Positions 1 to 10,736 of a stretch of 64,000 nucleotides of DNA are shown piece by piece. The translations under genes were made by a program, and so were the position numbers. The stretch is from Distichodus sexfasciatus. Lineage: Eukaryota > Chordata > Actinopteri > Characiformes > Distichodontidae. The DNA is taken from NCBI GenBank assembly GCA_032718565.1, contig JAVGVS010000012.1, positions 1,800,450-1,864,449 of the forward strand. Direction: 5' to 3'. Below the pieces are notes generated by a model. The model ran no database searches. It was not told the origin of the DNA and worked only from the letters and a program-made list of their open reading frames with translations. Position 1 is the first letter of the stretch, and every line of letters starts with the position of its first letter.

Positions 1-3000
1 GAAGCACAGGAGTTGCATGTGATGGTGGACTCATTAACAGAAACACTAAAACAAGCAGAGACATTTAAACGTGACAAGAGATCCAGGGAGGAGCGTATGG
101 CTAAGATGTTTAGAGAGTTAAAGGTATCTTGCTCTGGCTTTAAAAAGAGCTCTACTTCTGTTGGAATCCCATGTGTAATATTTTGCGGTAATGTTTGATT
201 CTGTGAAGAATATTGGCTCAAATATAATTGTCAGTTCGATTCAACTGAATTTGTATAAAACATCGCAAGGCAACTTTACATATTACTGACTCCCTCTCCC
301 TAACAAGCAAGTTGATGTAAACAGTAGCAATAGAAAAACTTCCTCATAAGTAAATAAGTATAAATGACTTTTTCTTTTTTTTTTAATCAAGAAACTAGAC
401 GATGCCTACGATGAACTAAAACAGAGAGAAAATGAACGTTCTTCTGAGGCCGAGGATTTCCAGCGTGCCCTACAATGGCTCGAGTCTGAATCCGGTAGCC
501 AACCTACTTCAAGACCATTTAAGCATCCAAGAAAGACTGCAGTCATGAAACGTGAGCAACACAGACATGATTTCATACATAAGAGGAGTAATTTTACAAA
601 CCAAGATGTGAAGGAGGTGCAGTGTCTTAATTCAAAAGACGGATTCACAATTGATGCCACTGCTGGCTGAAGTGCATCAGGCTGGCAAAGGCAATTCACT
701 AATTGGCAAAGAGGGCTTACCATGACTTTGAATTCTGAATTTCACAAGACAATGTAATTTTATTGTACTGTATAATACTGAGGGGCGGCGCAGTGGCGAG
801 TGCTGCTGCCTCACAGCAAGAAGGTCCTGGGTTCGAACCCCTAGGACGGCCATAGGGCCTTTCTGTGTGGAGTTTGCATGCTCTCCCCGTGTTTGTGTGG
901 GTTTTCTCCGGGTGCTCCGGTTTCCTCCCACAGTCCAAAGGTATGCAAAGTTAATTGGCGACTCTAAATTGGTCCTGTAAGGTGTGAGTGTGTGTGTGAC
1001 TGTGTGTGCCCTGCGGTGTGTTGGCGCCTGCCCAGGGTTGTTCCCCTGCCCTTAAATTCCCGGGATAGGCTCCGGTCCCCCGCGACCCCAGTTGGGATTA
1101 AATGGTTCAAATAATGAATGAATGAATAAATGTATAATACTGAGACACAGGTATAACTTCTTAATGAGGCTGAACTAAGAGATTTTTTGACTTCACAGAG
1201 CTACACAAGTTAATTGTGCGTTTGCCTATTTGATTGTGCTAACCTTGATTGCAGGTTGATGATTGTAAAACAGTTGCATGAGGTCAGCGGAGTTAAATTT
1301 GTTTTTATCATTCTCAGGGAAACTTGGTGGGACCAAGCCTCAGAAGCCTGTCTGTTCTGTCCCTATCATTCACCTCAGACCTGGTCAGATGGGTAAGTTC
1401 TGACCGGATTTGTGCTTACAAAATTGTATTATTTTATTGTGCACATAAACATGAACACAAGCTGTGATATATGAGAACCTTTCATAGGACAAGAAGTGGA
1501 GCTATATTAGACTTCCTGCTATGTTACCTAACAAATTTGTTGAATTTAATGGTATTCTTTATTAAATTCAGAGGAAGAACCTTCAGGCAAGAGTCCACCC
1601 CCCAAATCTTCAGCCTTGAGGACTTATGAGACTGGTAGTGCTGAGATAAAGACAAAGGTTAGAAAATGCACAGTTAGTGGTGTCTTTCCCAGTGTAGGTT
1701 GTCAAATGAGAGTGTACCAAATAATGAGTTCATTCGTGAAAAATCCAGTATTAAAAAATTAGAAGAGAATGAAAAACTGTTTTTGTTTTTTTAATACTTT
1801 GAGTAAAAATAGGTTTATAGCTGGAGATAATGTAATATTTTACTTTTTCCTCTCTTCTTAAGCCTGAGAGGCCTGACGACTCTGTCCCTGTCCCTCACCC
1901 CAAGCCAGAATACTTAGGTAAGAATACAACACCAACAGACTTTAACCAGGTTTCAAACCACAGTGCAAACAGATGATAGACACAGACAAAGGGGGAATAA
2001 ATAAGAACAGACACTCAGAGAGACAGATATGCAACTCTGATTGGTCTTGCCACCATATGGTCACATGATTTGTGTACGCTTCCAGTCGGGAATATGGCAA
2101 TGACGAAATGACACTGGGGTTATTGGTACTGGTGGCCATATTTGCAGCAATGTGTATTTTTCTTCTTGTGATCCTGACATAATGACTTATTTGCACCTTT
2201 GATTTTGTGACAGGTTTAGTATCTTGGCAATACATCGTTATCATCATGGACAAACATGTCCGATTGAGCTTTGATCATTAAAGGTCCCATAGTATTAAAA
2301 AAAATAATAACTTTTTCTGTTGTTTGGATATCCATTTGGGTCTGTACTGCCTCTACACACACTGTAAGTTTGATCAAAAATGTGTTAGTATTGTGTTAGT
2401 ATTAATTTACTTAAACAGGCTGTTTAGATTTCTTATCTACTTCTACATCACAGATATTTAAATAACTTCACCCTCCTATCAGAGAACCTCCACCCACAAG
2501 GTAGAACTGCTAGCCCTTCCTGATCTACCGTCGGAGTGTTGTGTTGAACATGTATGGCTGTATGGATGGTCTGTTAGCAGCAGCCATGTCGATTATTTGC
2601 TGTCTACAGCCCAGTTCTGGAGTCACGCTTGGGCAGCAGCGGCTTTTAGGAATACTAATGAGAAACAGCTTGTTCTGAAAGGGACTGAAACAGAGGCATA
2701 AAAAGCAGACGAAAACGCTTGTCCTTAACCAATCAAATGACCTTTGGGGGGGTATGGCTGGAGAATGGAGTACAGTTTTTCTTATTTCCTGCTTGGAAGC
2801 GACACAAAGAGAAAAAGTAGAAGAGCAGACGAAAAGGCATCGGTTGGTGTGGATGGTGCCAGTGAGGCGAAAGGTTTCTTTCAGGTAAGATTGTAATGTA
2901 GATGTAATTCTATTTTAGTATTAGGCATTGGATATTTTCATGTTAGGTTTAAGGATAAGTTTATATGTATTATCAAAATTAATGTTTGCGGACTCAATAT

Positions 3001-5933
3001 AGTCTGAGTTATTTCCACGTGTGTTTGTTCACCCATTTTTTTTTCGACTGCCATTTTAGTATGCCAGTTTTAGTGCATTTAACAAAGCTAAGCCAAGGTC
3101 TAGCTTAAATGTTAGCAAATTAGAAAGTGATTTGCAGAATTTTTCAGACTTAAATGATTTCATTATTTCATGTTTCTTAACAGGACAGCCATCATATGAA
3201 ATGCTTGAAACCCAGCCCAACTGGACGCCTTCCCTTAATTCACATTTATTGCGTTTCTCTGATGCCATTATACAGATCAACTTCCATTTGCAGCAAGTTG
3301 GGGTTAAGGGTCTTGCTCAGGGACACAGTGGTGGTAGTGCTGGAGGTAGGATTTGAACCCACAGAAAAACTGAAGGGAGAGCACAAACACTTGGGACAGT
3401 GTTTGTGGAAGGCATGGCAGAGGACATGGCACAGCAAACTATGCAGAAGGTGGCACAAAACCATGAAGAGTGCATGTCCTATCAAATTAGGAAAGAAGAA
3501 CTCAACTCTTTGCTAGAATAAAAGTGGCAATTAAAACAAAAACTAGAAACATCGACTGAAACATGTTTCTCAAAAAGTAAAATACTACTCTGGACTACAA
3601 CTGGAAAGGAGAAATAATGTACACCTGAGAATCCATGCGGAGGTAGTGATTTGAAAAGTTCAGAATAGTTACAGATGTATTTCCCAATCATATGATTCTG
3701 CCCTGTGATGGTGAAGGCTTTCTTTCTGGCCTTACCAATGTGCCCTCACATTGTTAAAGCAAAGAATGACAGGAAAGAAGAAATTGTACACGGAAATGGG
3801 AACACATCACCATCATAGCTTCTACTGGTCTGTTCCTCAGCCGTCCACCGGAGTAAATCAATGTCCTGACTTGAGGCTGTCCCTGCTTAGTTCTTTGTTC
3901 CTGGTTCAACCTGCTCTTTTTGTATTGGTATATACTGTATGTTGTGTGTATATAAAATTAACCTTTTGTCCCAAAAACATTAGTGGCAATAGGCAGATTA
4001 AGGTGTACAGGGGCCTCTAGGCTACATTTTCTGTTAGCCCCACCCCTCGGGCTTATTTTAATGAATTGATATTTTTACTGGCCAATCTGGGGCCCCCTGG
4101 CAGGCTGGCACACGCGGGGGCCCCTAGACTCCGGCCATATCTAGCCTGTGCGTTAATCTGCACCTGCCAACAGGGCGTTTTGATCTTTGACCCGCTTTTT
4201 AAAGACCATTCTCTGTGGTTTGATACTAATTTCACTTTTTTGCAAATATTGTTTTTTTAATTTGGGGTTGTCATGATATTCTTCTACCTTTTCATTTTTT
4301 CATTGATTTCTTCATGTGTTTATGTTCATTATTTATTATTCATGTTATTAATGCAATTTAACTATGGTGCGTTGCTGCAAATATGGCACTACCTTACCAT
4401 ATTTTATTGTGTCAGTGATGTATCTTGGCATTCCTGAACACAACCTGTGCTGTCAATTTCTCCCATGGGAGAGACAGCAGCGAATGAGATATTCATTGGT
4501 TAATATTAAATTTTGAAACTGCCTTTACTTTACCTGTAATATACACGTAAATTGGGTATGTGAAGTGGCGGTGTGACTATTTAGTCAGTTTATTCGTTTT
4601 TAGTTTTAGTTGGGAAGAGAATACATATAATGTTAGCATACAATATATAACACAATAGGACAGAAGATAACAGAATGACTTAATGTTGCCAGTAAGTAAT
4701 AAGTGATATAACTGAACAACAGCTACAAGTTACCAACTTATATTAAATTATTCATATGCTTTCAATTCTTTAACAGTCTTAATATTTTAGAAAACTTGGT
4801 ACTATGTACAGTAAATATTTTGAAACAGGATAAGGAAATGATAAGGAAAACGTATCATAAAATTTGTCATCTTCCTATTTCTGTCATTTTTTGCAACAAT
4901 CCTCTTTTTTCTGCTGCTACCAGAGTTTGTACCTTGGAAGTAATCTAACATTAATTTAACTGCTTTATTAAACCCACATGTAGGATCTGCCAGCAGTCTA
5001 GTCAGTGAATCTTCAGCCTTGAGGCTTCATGAAGCCTGCCTAACTGATGATAAAATGGTTCCTGAGAGAAAAACACAAGTAAGTACATGTATACTCCCAC
5101 ACACACACAACAGCCCATTTTCCCCACATTTTGTCATTTATAAAATTCAAAATAGAAGCATTTTCTCCGGTACTATTTATAAATTTGATTATATACTTAT
5201 ATATATTATACAGTATTATAGTTGGAGATACATAATGATACATAATGTGAGGTTTTGTTTTTTTCTGTTTAAATTTGTGTCTTCCTAAGCCTCAGCAGTC
5301 TGCCAGATCTATCCCTGGCCTTTACCCCAAGAGAGGTCACTCAGGTAAGATTTGACCAAATTTGTGCTGACAAAATTTGTATGTAATCTCCAGTTTTATC
5401 TATGTAACACTCATCTAATTTTATGCTTTATTAATTTCAGATAAGTCCAGGAGCCCAGATCTCCCATTTTCAGTTGAACATTGGCTCAGAGATGCAAGGA
5501 GGCGTGAAAGTATAAAACAGCTTGAGGAAAGGAAACAGGTGGGAACACACACTGGTTTTATATTGTGCAATGTAAAGCTAAATCATTTGTACATGCTTAG
5601 TATAAAACAGATACTATGCTTCAAACAGATGAACCCAAGTTTGTTCTGTTTACTAATACTACAAAAATGATGATCTCACTACTTTAGTACTGCAAACCTC
5701 TGATATACTTTGACCAATGCTTGCTTTTATGCCTCCAGTATCTGTATTTAATGTCTTGATCTCTTCACCAGGAGCGTCTTCGGCAAAAAGTGCTGAAGGT
5801 GCATGAGAAGACTACCGCTATTTCTCGCTTGAGGGCCATGCAGAAGAAAGGATATCGAAATTGTGAAAAGCCTTTTCGTAAATTGAACCCTGATCAGCTA
5901 TTGGAGCAGTGGTTGTACAGTACCAAACGGTGA
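1..5933 (+). CDS. Coiled-coil protein gene, 3' part (last nine exons; 5' end outside window)
   Basis: Not recognised as a named family. Exons inferred from splice signals and continuous phase: 1-123, 392-551, 1318-1392, 1572-1657, 1863-1917, 4984-5078, 5290-5344, 5441-5538 and 5772-5933 (TGA). All junctions keep one frame; the 392-551 boundary rests on a GTGAGC donor chosen because it makes the next exon fit. The product is rich in Lys, Arg, Glu and Gln. The first two exons and the last two (for example ERLRQKVLKVHEKTTAISRL) look like coiled coil. The middle is Pro/Ser-rich linker encoded by a repeated exon module. The end of the last exon reads LNPDQLLEQWLYSTKR then stop, and a membrane-anchor-like frame continues one base over (next entry). 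Inference: a cytoskeletal or membrane-tethering coiled-coil protein. The introns carry SINEs and miniature elements. Exon structure is well supported; function is not. Confidence 0.7.
781..1135 (+). mobile_element. SINE-A copy (tRNA-derived, full length)
   Basis: The head has a tRNA-like A box region (gcagtggcgagtgctgc) and B box (ggttcgaaccc). The body contains 'tctgtgtggagtttgcatg' and 'gttaattggcgactctaaat', and the end is 'gataggctccgg' followed by (gaat)n. Other copies of the family lie at 7862-8155, 9643-9973, 22093-22365, 28540-28665, 33374-33575 and 40402-40612. It lies in an intron of the coiled-coil gene. Confidence 0.8.
1918..4983 (+). other. Large intron with repeat debris
   Basis: No confident coding sequence. 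It begins with ordinary AT-rich intron. From about 2281 ('aaggtcccatagtatt') to about 2890 is a block that looks like an interspersed repeat; it ends in a splice-donor-like 'cag/gtaaga' at 2886 that could be a cryptic exon. Around 3290-3375 is a SINE-C fragment in minus orientation ('cttgctcagggacacagtggtgg', 'gatttgaaccc'). From 3984 to 4177 is a possible miniature element. Confidence 0.5.
3984..4177. mobile_element. Possible hAT-like miniature element
   Basis: The ends 'ggcaataggcagattaa' and the complement of 'ttaatctgcacctgcc' form an imperfect terminal inverted repeat. The inside is rich in ggggcc and ggcccc blocks, as in related elements at 24439-24638 and 31306-31477. I could not establish a target-site duplication. 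Confidence 0.4.
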
Positions 5934-6156
5934 TGCTATTCTAGAGTTTTTGGGTCAAATACGTGACACTGATGCATTGAAGAGAAAGATTCAGGAGCTA
6001 CAAAACCACATTTACAGTCGCAGCCTCATATTTATGATTTATGGATTGATTTTGTTGGGATTTAATTTCTCTTGGCTCAGTTGTGCAAACCATCTGTGTG
6101 GTCTTATTTACCAGGTATTGAACTATCATGTGAAGTGTTGCATAAGCTTCTGTTAG
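5932..6156 (+). other. Frame-shifted continuation: coiled-coil segment plus membrane anchor
   Basis: Immediately after the TGA at 5931-5933, the +1 frame stays open to a TAG after 6156. It reads DAILEFLGQIRDTDALKRK, a helical stretch, then a hydrophobic segment (about SLIFMIYGLILLGFNFSWL) and a short tail containing SCANHLCGLIYQVLNY. Charge pattern and heptads continue smoothly from the preceding exon, so this is probably the original C-terminus, separated by a one-base indel (real or an assembly error). An alternative is an unrecognised intron using the GT at 5930-5931. The tail loosely resembles a KASH luminal peptide (Cys, Ala-Asn, aromatic, Leu, Tyr spacing) but lacks the terminal Pro-Pro-Pro; that comparison is from memory and tentative. 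Confidence 0.5.
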
Positions 6157-6418
6157 ATGAATCATTTGGGCAACAGCTAGGATAATGACCGGCAGTCGAC
6201 ATGTCATGAATAATAATTACAACCTGTCCTTATTTAAGAGGCCAAGAAACTATAAGTATATATTTAAATATTTATTTATACAAACCCTCCCCCATATATG
6301 AATTAATGTTTTTATTTGACCTTTCTGTGGACCTGTCTCCACAGAGATCTTGGAATATACACATACACACAATAACGAGATACAGCATTATATGATCAAG
6401 CTTATACATGTTCATCCC

Positions 6419-6424
6419 TTTATT
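6419..6424 (-). terminator. Polyadenylation signal for prlh
   Basis: AATAAA on the minus strand, about 115 bases past the prlh stop codon. It is the first canonical hexamer downstream, and the transcript would end tail to tail with the plus-strand coiled-coil gene. Confidence 0.5.
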
Positions 6425-6538
6425 TATCAGTATAGATCTACTAATATTGCAGATGACTGTATGTAGAGACAGGTTATACGGCTGAACAATAGAGGAAGCA
6501 TCAAAAGTGGTGGCCTAAAAAAAGAAAAACAAAAAATG

Positions 6539-7360
6539 TCACGGTAACCAGTCTGAGGGATCTTGCATAAGCGTACTTCTCTCTTTTTTCCTGAGTGTGC
6601 TGAGCAGAAGCTCAAGAAAGTTGACCACAGGCTGCAGATTCTCGCTGACACTGAGCCTCTTGCCAAAGCGTCCAATCGGTCGCACTCCACGTCCCATGTA
6701 CCAGAAAGGATCAATCTCTGGACCTAGTTAGGAAAGTATGGCCGAGAGGTCAATCATGTGACAATAAACTACATAATAGGTTCTTAACTTCAGTCTTTTA
6801 TCCTATCTCTTGTACATATGCTCCAATGTATGATGCTACAGCATAAATAATTACAGCATTCAGTTGAGCTGTGTTTTGGGGTTGAGACATAAATCTGTGT
6901 AGGACAGTGTGTCCCAAGAGCTAGAACTGCTTTTATCTATATACGTTTAGAAAATGTTTATTTCACACATAAACTGCATTTTATGAACATAAACTGAAAA
7001 ATCTCAGCTCACTCTATGAAAACTTAAATTCATATGAAAGCAATTGCAAGTGATATTTATGATATTTCTTTGTTTCAAATTAGTATGCAGTTTGTTAGAA
7101 ACAAATCCATTGAAAACAGATTTTTAGACTTTGAATTTTAGAACATTGGTCCCCGGCAGCAAATAACCAACACTCATACATCATTCAAACAGTCTGACTG
7201 ACTGCTTACTTCTGTTATCAACGATGTGAAGGTCTTGCTCTACGGTGGCACAATCTACACAGGTCACAGTGGCAGACAAAATGAGGAGCATCACAACTGC
7301 AGCCGTCTTCCATCGAGACCTAATGAGGTTTACTGACACAGCAAGCGATTCAGACAGCAT
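6539..7360 (-). CDS. prlh: Prolactin-releasing peptide precursor (PrRP / C-RFa)
   Basis: Secreted neuropeptide precursor of the RF-amide family; PrRP acts on a G-protein-coupled receptor to influence prolactin release, feeding and stress. Coding exons (minus strand): 7360-7210 and 6723-6539, joined at a GTAAGC donor and CTAG acceptor that rebuild an AGT serine codon; 111 residues. Residues 18-35 are hydrophobic (KTAAVVMLLILSATVTC), the signal peptide core. The hormone begins after Arg50 (monobasic cleavage) with SPEIDPFWY and ends in GRGVRPIGRF, followed by Gly (amide donor) and Lys-Arg for cleavage: a 20-residue amidated peptide. Compared with the cyprinid C-RFa sequence as I remember it, residue 10 is Met instead of Val. 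The remaining 38 residues are a C-terminal spacer ending SDWLP. Identification is strong from the hormone motif. An in-frame upstream Met is discussed separately. Confidence 0.92.
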
Positions 7361-7861
7361 TGTGGAGCTGGGACCAGGGCACTGGGTGTTTCAAAACAGA
7401 AATGAAAAACTTATCAATTAAATACAATTAGAATCCTTCTGCATTTTCCTTTAATACTGGAGCTGAGTACAGTTGAATAGTCTTGACCAAATTGGGATGG
7501 TGGTAGTCTAGTGGTAGAGTTTTTGCCTACAAACTAAGATCCTGGCGCCTAAGTAAAAATACACAGGGGGGCTTTGAGCAATGTTAATCAATATTATGTT
7601 CGAAATAATGTCTTTTTTAATTTTAAAAGGTTGGCCAGATATCTCCAAATGTCAATTTCTGCATGTTTACCACTGCTGTGGTTTGAAAGCCTCCCTGGGC
7701 TCCCGGCTGACCTTGGACCCCAAACAGTTGTCTATGTTCAAATATAGCTACCTATTCTACACCCTGCGCTACCACCATTGGGTCTCTGAGCAAGCCCTCT
7801 ACACACTGCCCAAAGTTATGTAATGTTCTAAAAGGAAACCAGTTTGTGTTATTTGAATGAA

Positions 7862-8155
7862 GATTCATTCATTCATTATCCAAAACACTGAATCTCAAAG
7901 CGGTGACCAACTCTGGGCGGGTGACACACCGCAGGCACACACACACAATCTCACACAACTTATGGGGGGATTTTTAGAGTTCCCAATTAACCTATATTGC
8001 ATGCTTTTGGACTGTGGGAGGAAACCCACACGAACACAGGAGAGACCATGCAAACTCCACACAGAAAGGCACTATGGCCGACACGGGAATCAAACCCAGG
8101 ACCTTCTCGCTGTGAGGCGGCAGCACCAACCACTGTGCCACCGTGCCACCTAGAA
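7862..8155 (-). mobile_element. SINE-A copy
   Basis: Reverse-oriented copy: (attc)n tail at 7862, 'ggactgtgggaggaaacc' in the body and the tRNA-like head near 8095-8155 ('ctgtgaggcggcagcacc', 'gtgccaccgtgccacc'). It sits in the leader intron of prlh. Confidence 0.75.
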
Positions 8156-8589
8156 TGGAGGCATAAATGTCTAATTCTAAAAATACTAGAAATACCTATA
8201 CTACCTATAATACCTATGATTATGTTCAAATGCATTTTCCTTAGACCAGTGGATTTCATGTTTGGGGTCCCATGCTTTGTCCATTTTTGTGTCTGTCTCA
8301 GGTCTTACTGATTTGAATTCACTTTTGAAGCTCTTCGTAATGTACTGTAATAATTATTTTCAAACTACAAACATTGTTTCAGACACAAAAAGTCAGAGAA
8401 TATACAAAATGATTTCCAAAATACAAATGTGTAAATTCAGAGACAATGAACATGCAGATATATCCAGTGAAGATCAATTTTCTGTTGTTTACAACCAGTC
8501 AGTGAAGATCTGTAAAGTTTAAGCATTGACACTAACTCAGGAATCAGTCCTCATTCCAACAAAATTAAAGCAAAAGTCTTTAAACTTAC

Positions 8590-8667
8590 CTGTGTATTTG
8601 GAAGCTGGCTCTTTGGGTGTAGGTGCATTGTCTGAGCCAAGAGTCTCTCAGATGTTGAGTTTATATA
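8590..8667 (-). promoter_or_regulatory. prlh: prlh TATA box and untranslated leader exon
   Basis: On the minus strand TATATAAA lies at 8667-8660. About 30 bases downstream a transcription start is expected near 8636, and the leader ends at 8590 in a perfect donor (acag/gtaagt). A matching acceptor (acacccag) lies just before 7381, 21 bases upstream of the ATG at 7360. Together they define an approximately 46-base leader exon and a 1.2 kb leader intron containing a SINE-A copy. Exact start is inferred. Confidence 0.6.
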
Positions 8668-9149
8668 GCATTTGTCTATACTTGATCAATGTCACACCCA
8701 CACACTTTACCCCTTTCCTCAAGTCTGGTGCTGAATTCAGTGTGTTGTTTGGGACAAAGCCTTCATTTCCATCCACCCACTCATTCCCCTTTTTCATTGT
8801 GCCTAAACCTTCCAAAGGAAATGAGGTGTGTGTGAGAAGACACGCCGAGACACTCTCAATCACAAAGTAGCTGACATACCCATGCTTTTTATATTTATTC
8901 ATTGCCCCTTTTCCACTGATTCACTACAACTAGATTCTCCTTGACACATTTAAATGACATTCTGTATTAGTCAAATTGACATTCTTATGTTGTGAGCTGG
9001 AAAGGAAGCTAATTACAGTGGACATTGCGCAAGATTTGAAAATTGGCATATTGAATTTACCTACTTTTCTTAGGATTGTCTTATTATGTACTGTTGTGCA
9101 TCTGTTTATTTAGTCACAATAATTTCCCATTTTGTATCCGTCAATGAAA

Positions 9150-9402
9150 GTGAGTGAAAAAGTGAGTATTTTGTCATTGTGAACACAGCACAACACACAG
9201 TGCACCACAACGAAATGTGACCTCTGCATTTGACCCATCCGTGAAGGTGCAGTGGGTGGCTAACAAGGGCAGCACCGTGGGAGCAGTGCTTGAGGACGGT
9301 ACCTTGCTCATGAGTACCTCAGTGATAATTTTACTGGTCTGGGATTCGAACCGGTGACTTTCTGATCATGGTGCGAAGGTCGCCGGTTCAAATCCCAAAG
9401 AA
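9150..9402 (-). mobile_element. SINE-B copy (tRNA-derived)
   Basis: Contains the family block 'gtgacctctgcatttgaccc', 'ggtaccttgctcatgagtac', and a tRNA-like head with a B-box-like 'ggttcaaatccc' region at the right end. Nine copies are in the window: here, 30255, 31216, 35555, 44995, 47950, 51850, 53681 and 56041 mark the others' starts. Confidence 0.7.
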
Positions 9403-9414
9403 AAGATAACAGAA

Positions 9415-9485
9415 TATTATTATTATTATATAAAATATAAATATTATTATAATATATATAATATAATATAATATATAATATTATT
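9415..9485. repeat. AT-rich simple repeat
   Basis: Runs of tat/ata units (ttattattat, aatataatata) directly after the SINE-B head. Confidence 0.8.
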
Positions 9486-9642
9486 ATTACTTAGTAGAGA
9501 AAATTACTGTTACCTATCCACAGTCCGTGATTTAATTAGGGCTGGACAATTAATCAAAAATGTATCAAAACCAACATTCAGAACTTCTTCTAGTTAAATC
9601 AATCAAGTTTAAAAAAGTTCATTAATTGTAAACAAGGTAAAT

Positions 9643-9973
9643 TATTCATTATCCTAACCACTGATTCCCTACCAGGGCTATGGGGGAACGGAGCCTATCC
9701 TGAAGTACGGGTTGCAAGGCGGGGACCAAATTCTGTGTATGCACCAACATGCCAAGAGGGCACACACTCACACGCTGCAGTCACACCTAAGGCCACCCAG
9801 AGTCGCCAATTAACCTATATTGCATGCTTGACTGTAAGAGGTAGCTGAAGTCTCAAGGAACCCTGGAGACTGCATGCAAACCACACAGAAAGGCCCTATG
9901 GGCCACCCCGGGATCGAACCCAGGACCTTCTCACTTTAAGGCAGCAGCACTAACTACTGCATCATCATGCTGC
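9643..9973 (-). mobile_element. SINE-A copy, diverged
   Basis: Starts with 'attcattatcctaacca', has 'gtcgccaattaacctatattgcatgc' mid-way in shortened form, and ends in the tRNA-like head (gggatcgaacccagg, 'ggcagcagcac'). Confidence 0.7.
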
Positions 9974-10001
9974 AAACAAGGTAAAATATTTAATTAATAG
10001 T

Positions 10002-10728
10002 CAGAGGTGGGCAAAGAAGCTAACTTCATTACCCAGGTGAAAGTACAGATACCAGTAGTCAAATGTTACTCCAATACAAGTGAAGTCGCATAGTCAAATT
10101 CTCTTGTTAAATTTAAAGTACTGAAGTACTTTATGTTTAAGCATTAAAAGTACATCTTCTTTTCACCACACATTGTTGAATTATTACAAACACTTACAAA
10201 AACCTAATGCCTCTGACTAGCTTGTAAAAGCTGTAGAATAAGGAGCTGGTAGAATGTTACAGAATGAAATACAACCCCAACTGTTAATCAGGAGGACAGT
10301 GTAATAGCTGTAAAATGCAGCTCAGAACATCAACTTAACATTCCAACCTGCTTGTAATCCAGCCCTATACTTCATGACTTTCCAACAGCAATATTTAATC
10401 AAGACAGAAAACGCAGAACTGTTCGAACTTGGTTTTATATTTACAGTCTACAGGCGTGATATAAATTTACCGATTACTAATAGACAGTCACCTGCCAAAC
10501 AACAAATCACATTTTAGAAAAGGGTTAATAACATCCACTTTATGCACAGATTTGAAAGTAACGACTAACGAGAACCTTGAAAGAAATGTAGTAAAGTAAA
10601 AAGTATGGTATTTGTCTTTCAAATGTAGCGAAGTGAAAATCTTATGTTTCCAAGAAAATACCACCAAGTGAAGCGCAGATACTCAAATCCTCACTTGAGT
10701 ACATTACTCAAGTAAATGTCCACCTCTG
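10002..10728. mobile_element. hAT-type nonautonomous element, 727 bp, exact 8-bp TSD
   Basis: Ends CAGAGGTGGGC at the left and GTCCACCTCTG at the right. It is flanked on both sides by TTAATAGT (9994-10001 and 10729-10736), an exact 8-bp target-site duplication as hAT transposases make. No open frame. A relative in reverse orientation lies at 20970-21841. Confidence 0.88.
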
Positions 10729-10736
10729 TTAATAGT

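Larger units (their letters stand above)
1318..5344 (+). repeat. Duplicated exon module within the coiled-coil gene
   Basis: Two exon pairs, 1572-1657 with 1863-1917 and 4984-5078 with 5290-5344, share splice phases (1 in, 0 between, 1 out). Both first exons contain SSALR. The second exons are both exactly 55 bases and open with Pro. Exon 1318-1392 carries a third version of the second-exon peptide (KPQKPVCSVPIIH against KPERPDDSVPVPH). Intron sequence after 1392 and after 5344 is also alike (gtaag followed by a similar stretch containing 'tttgtgct'). This points to intragenic duplication. Confidence 0.65.

Noticed and set aside
717..938. Open frames over SINE-A copies (also at 7857-8311, 22000-22330 and 33321-33588)
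   Set aside because: They are translations of the SINE body and head, recurring wherever the family occurs.
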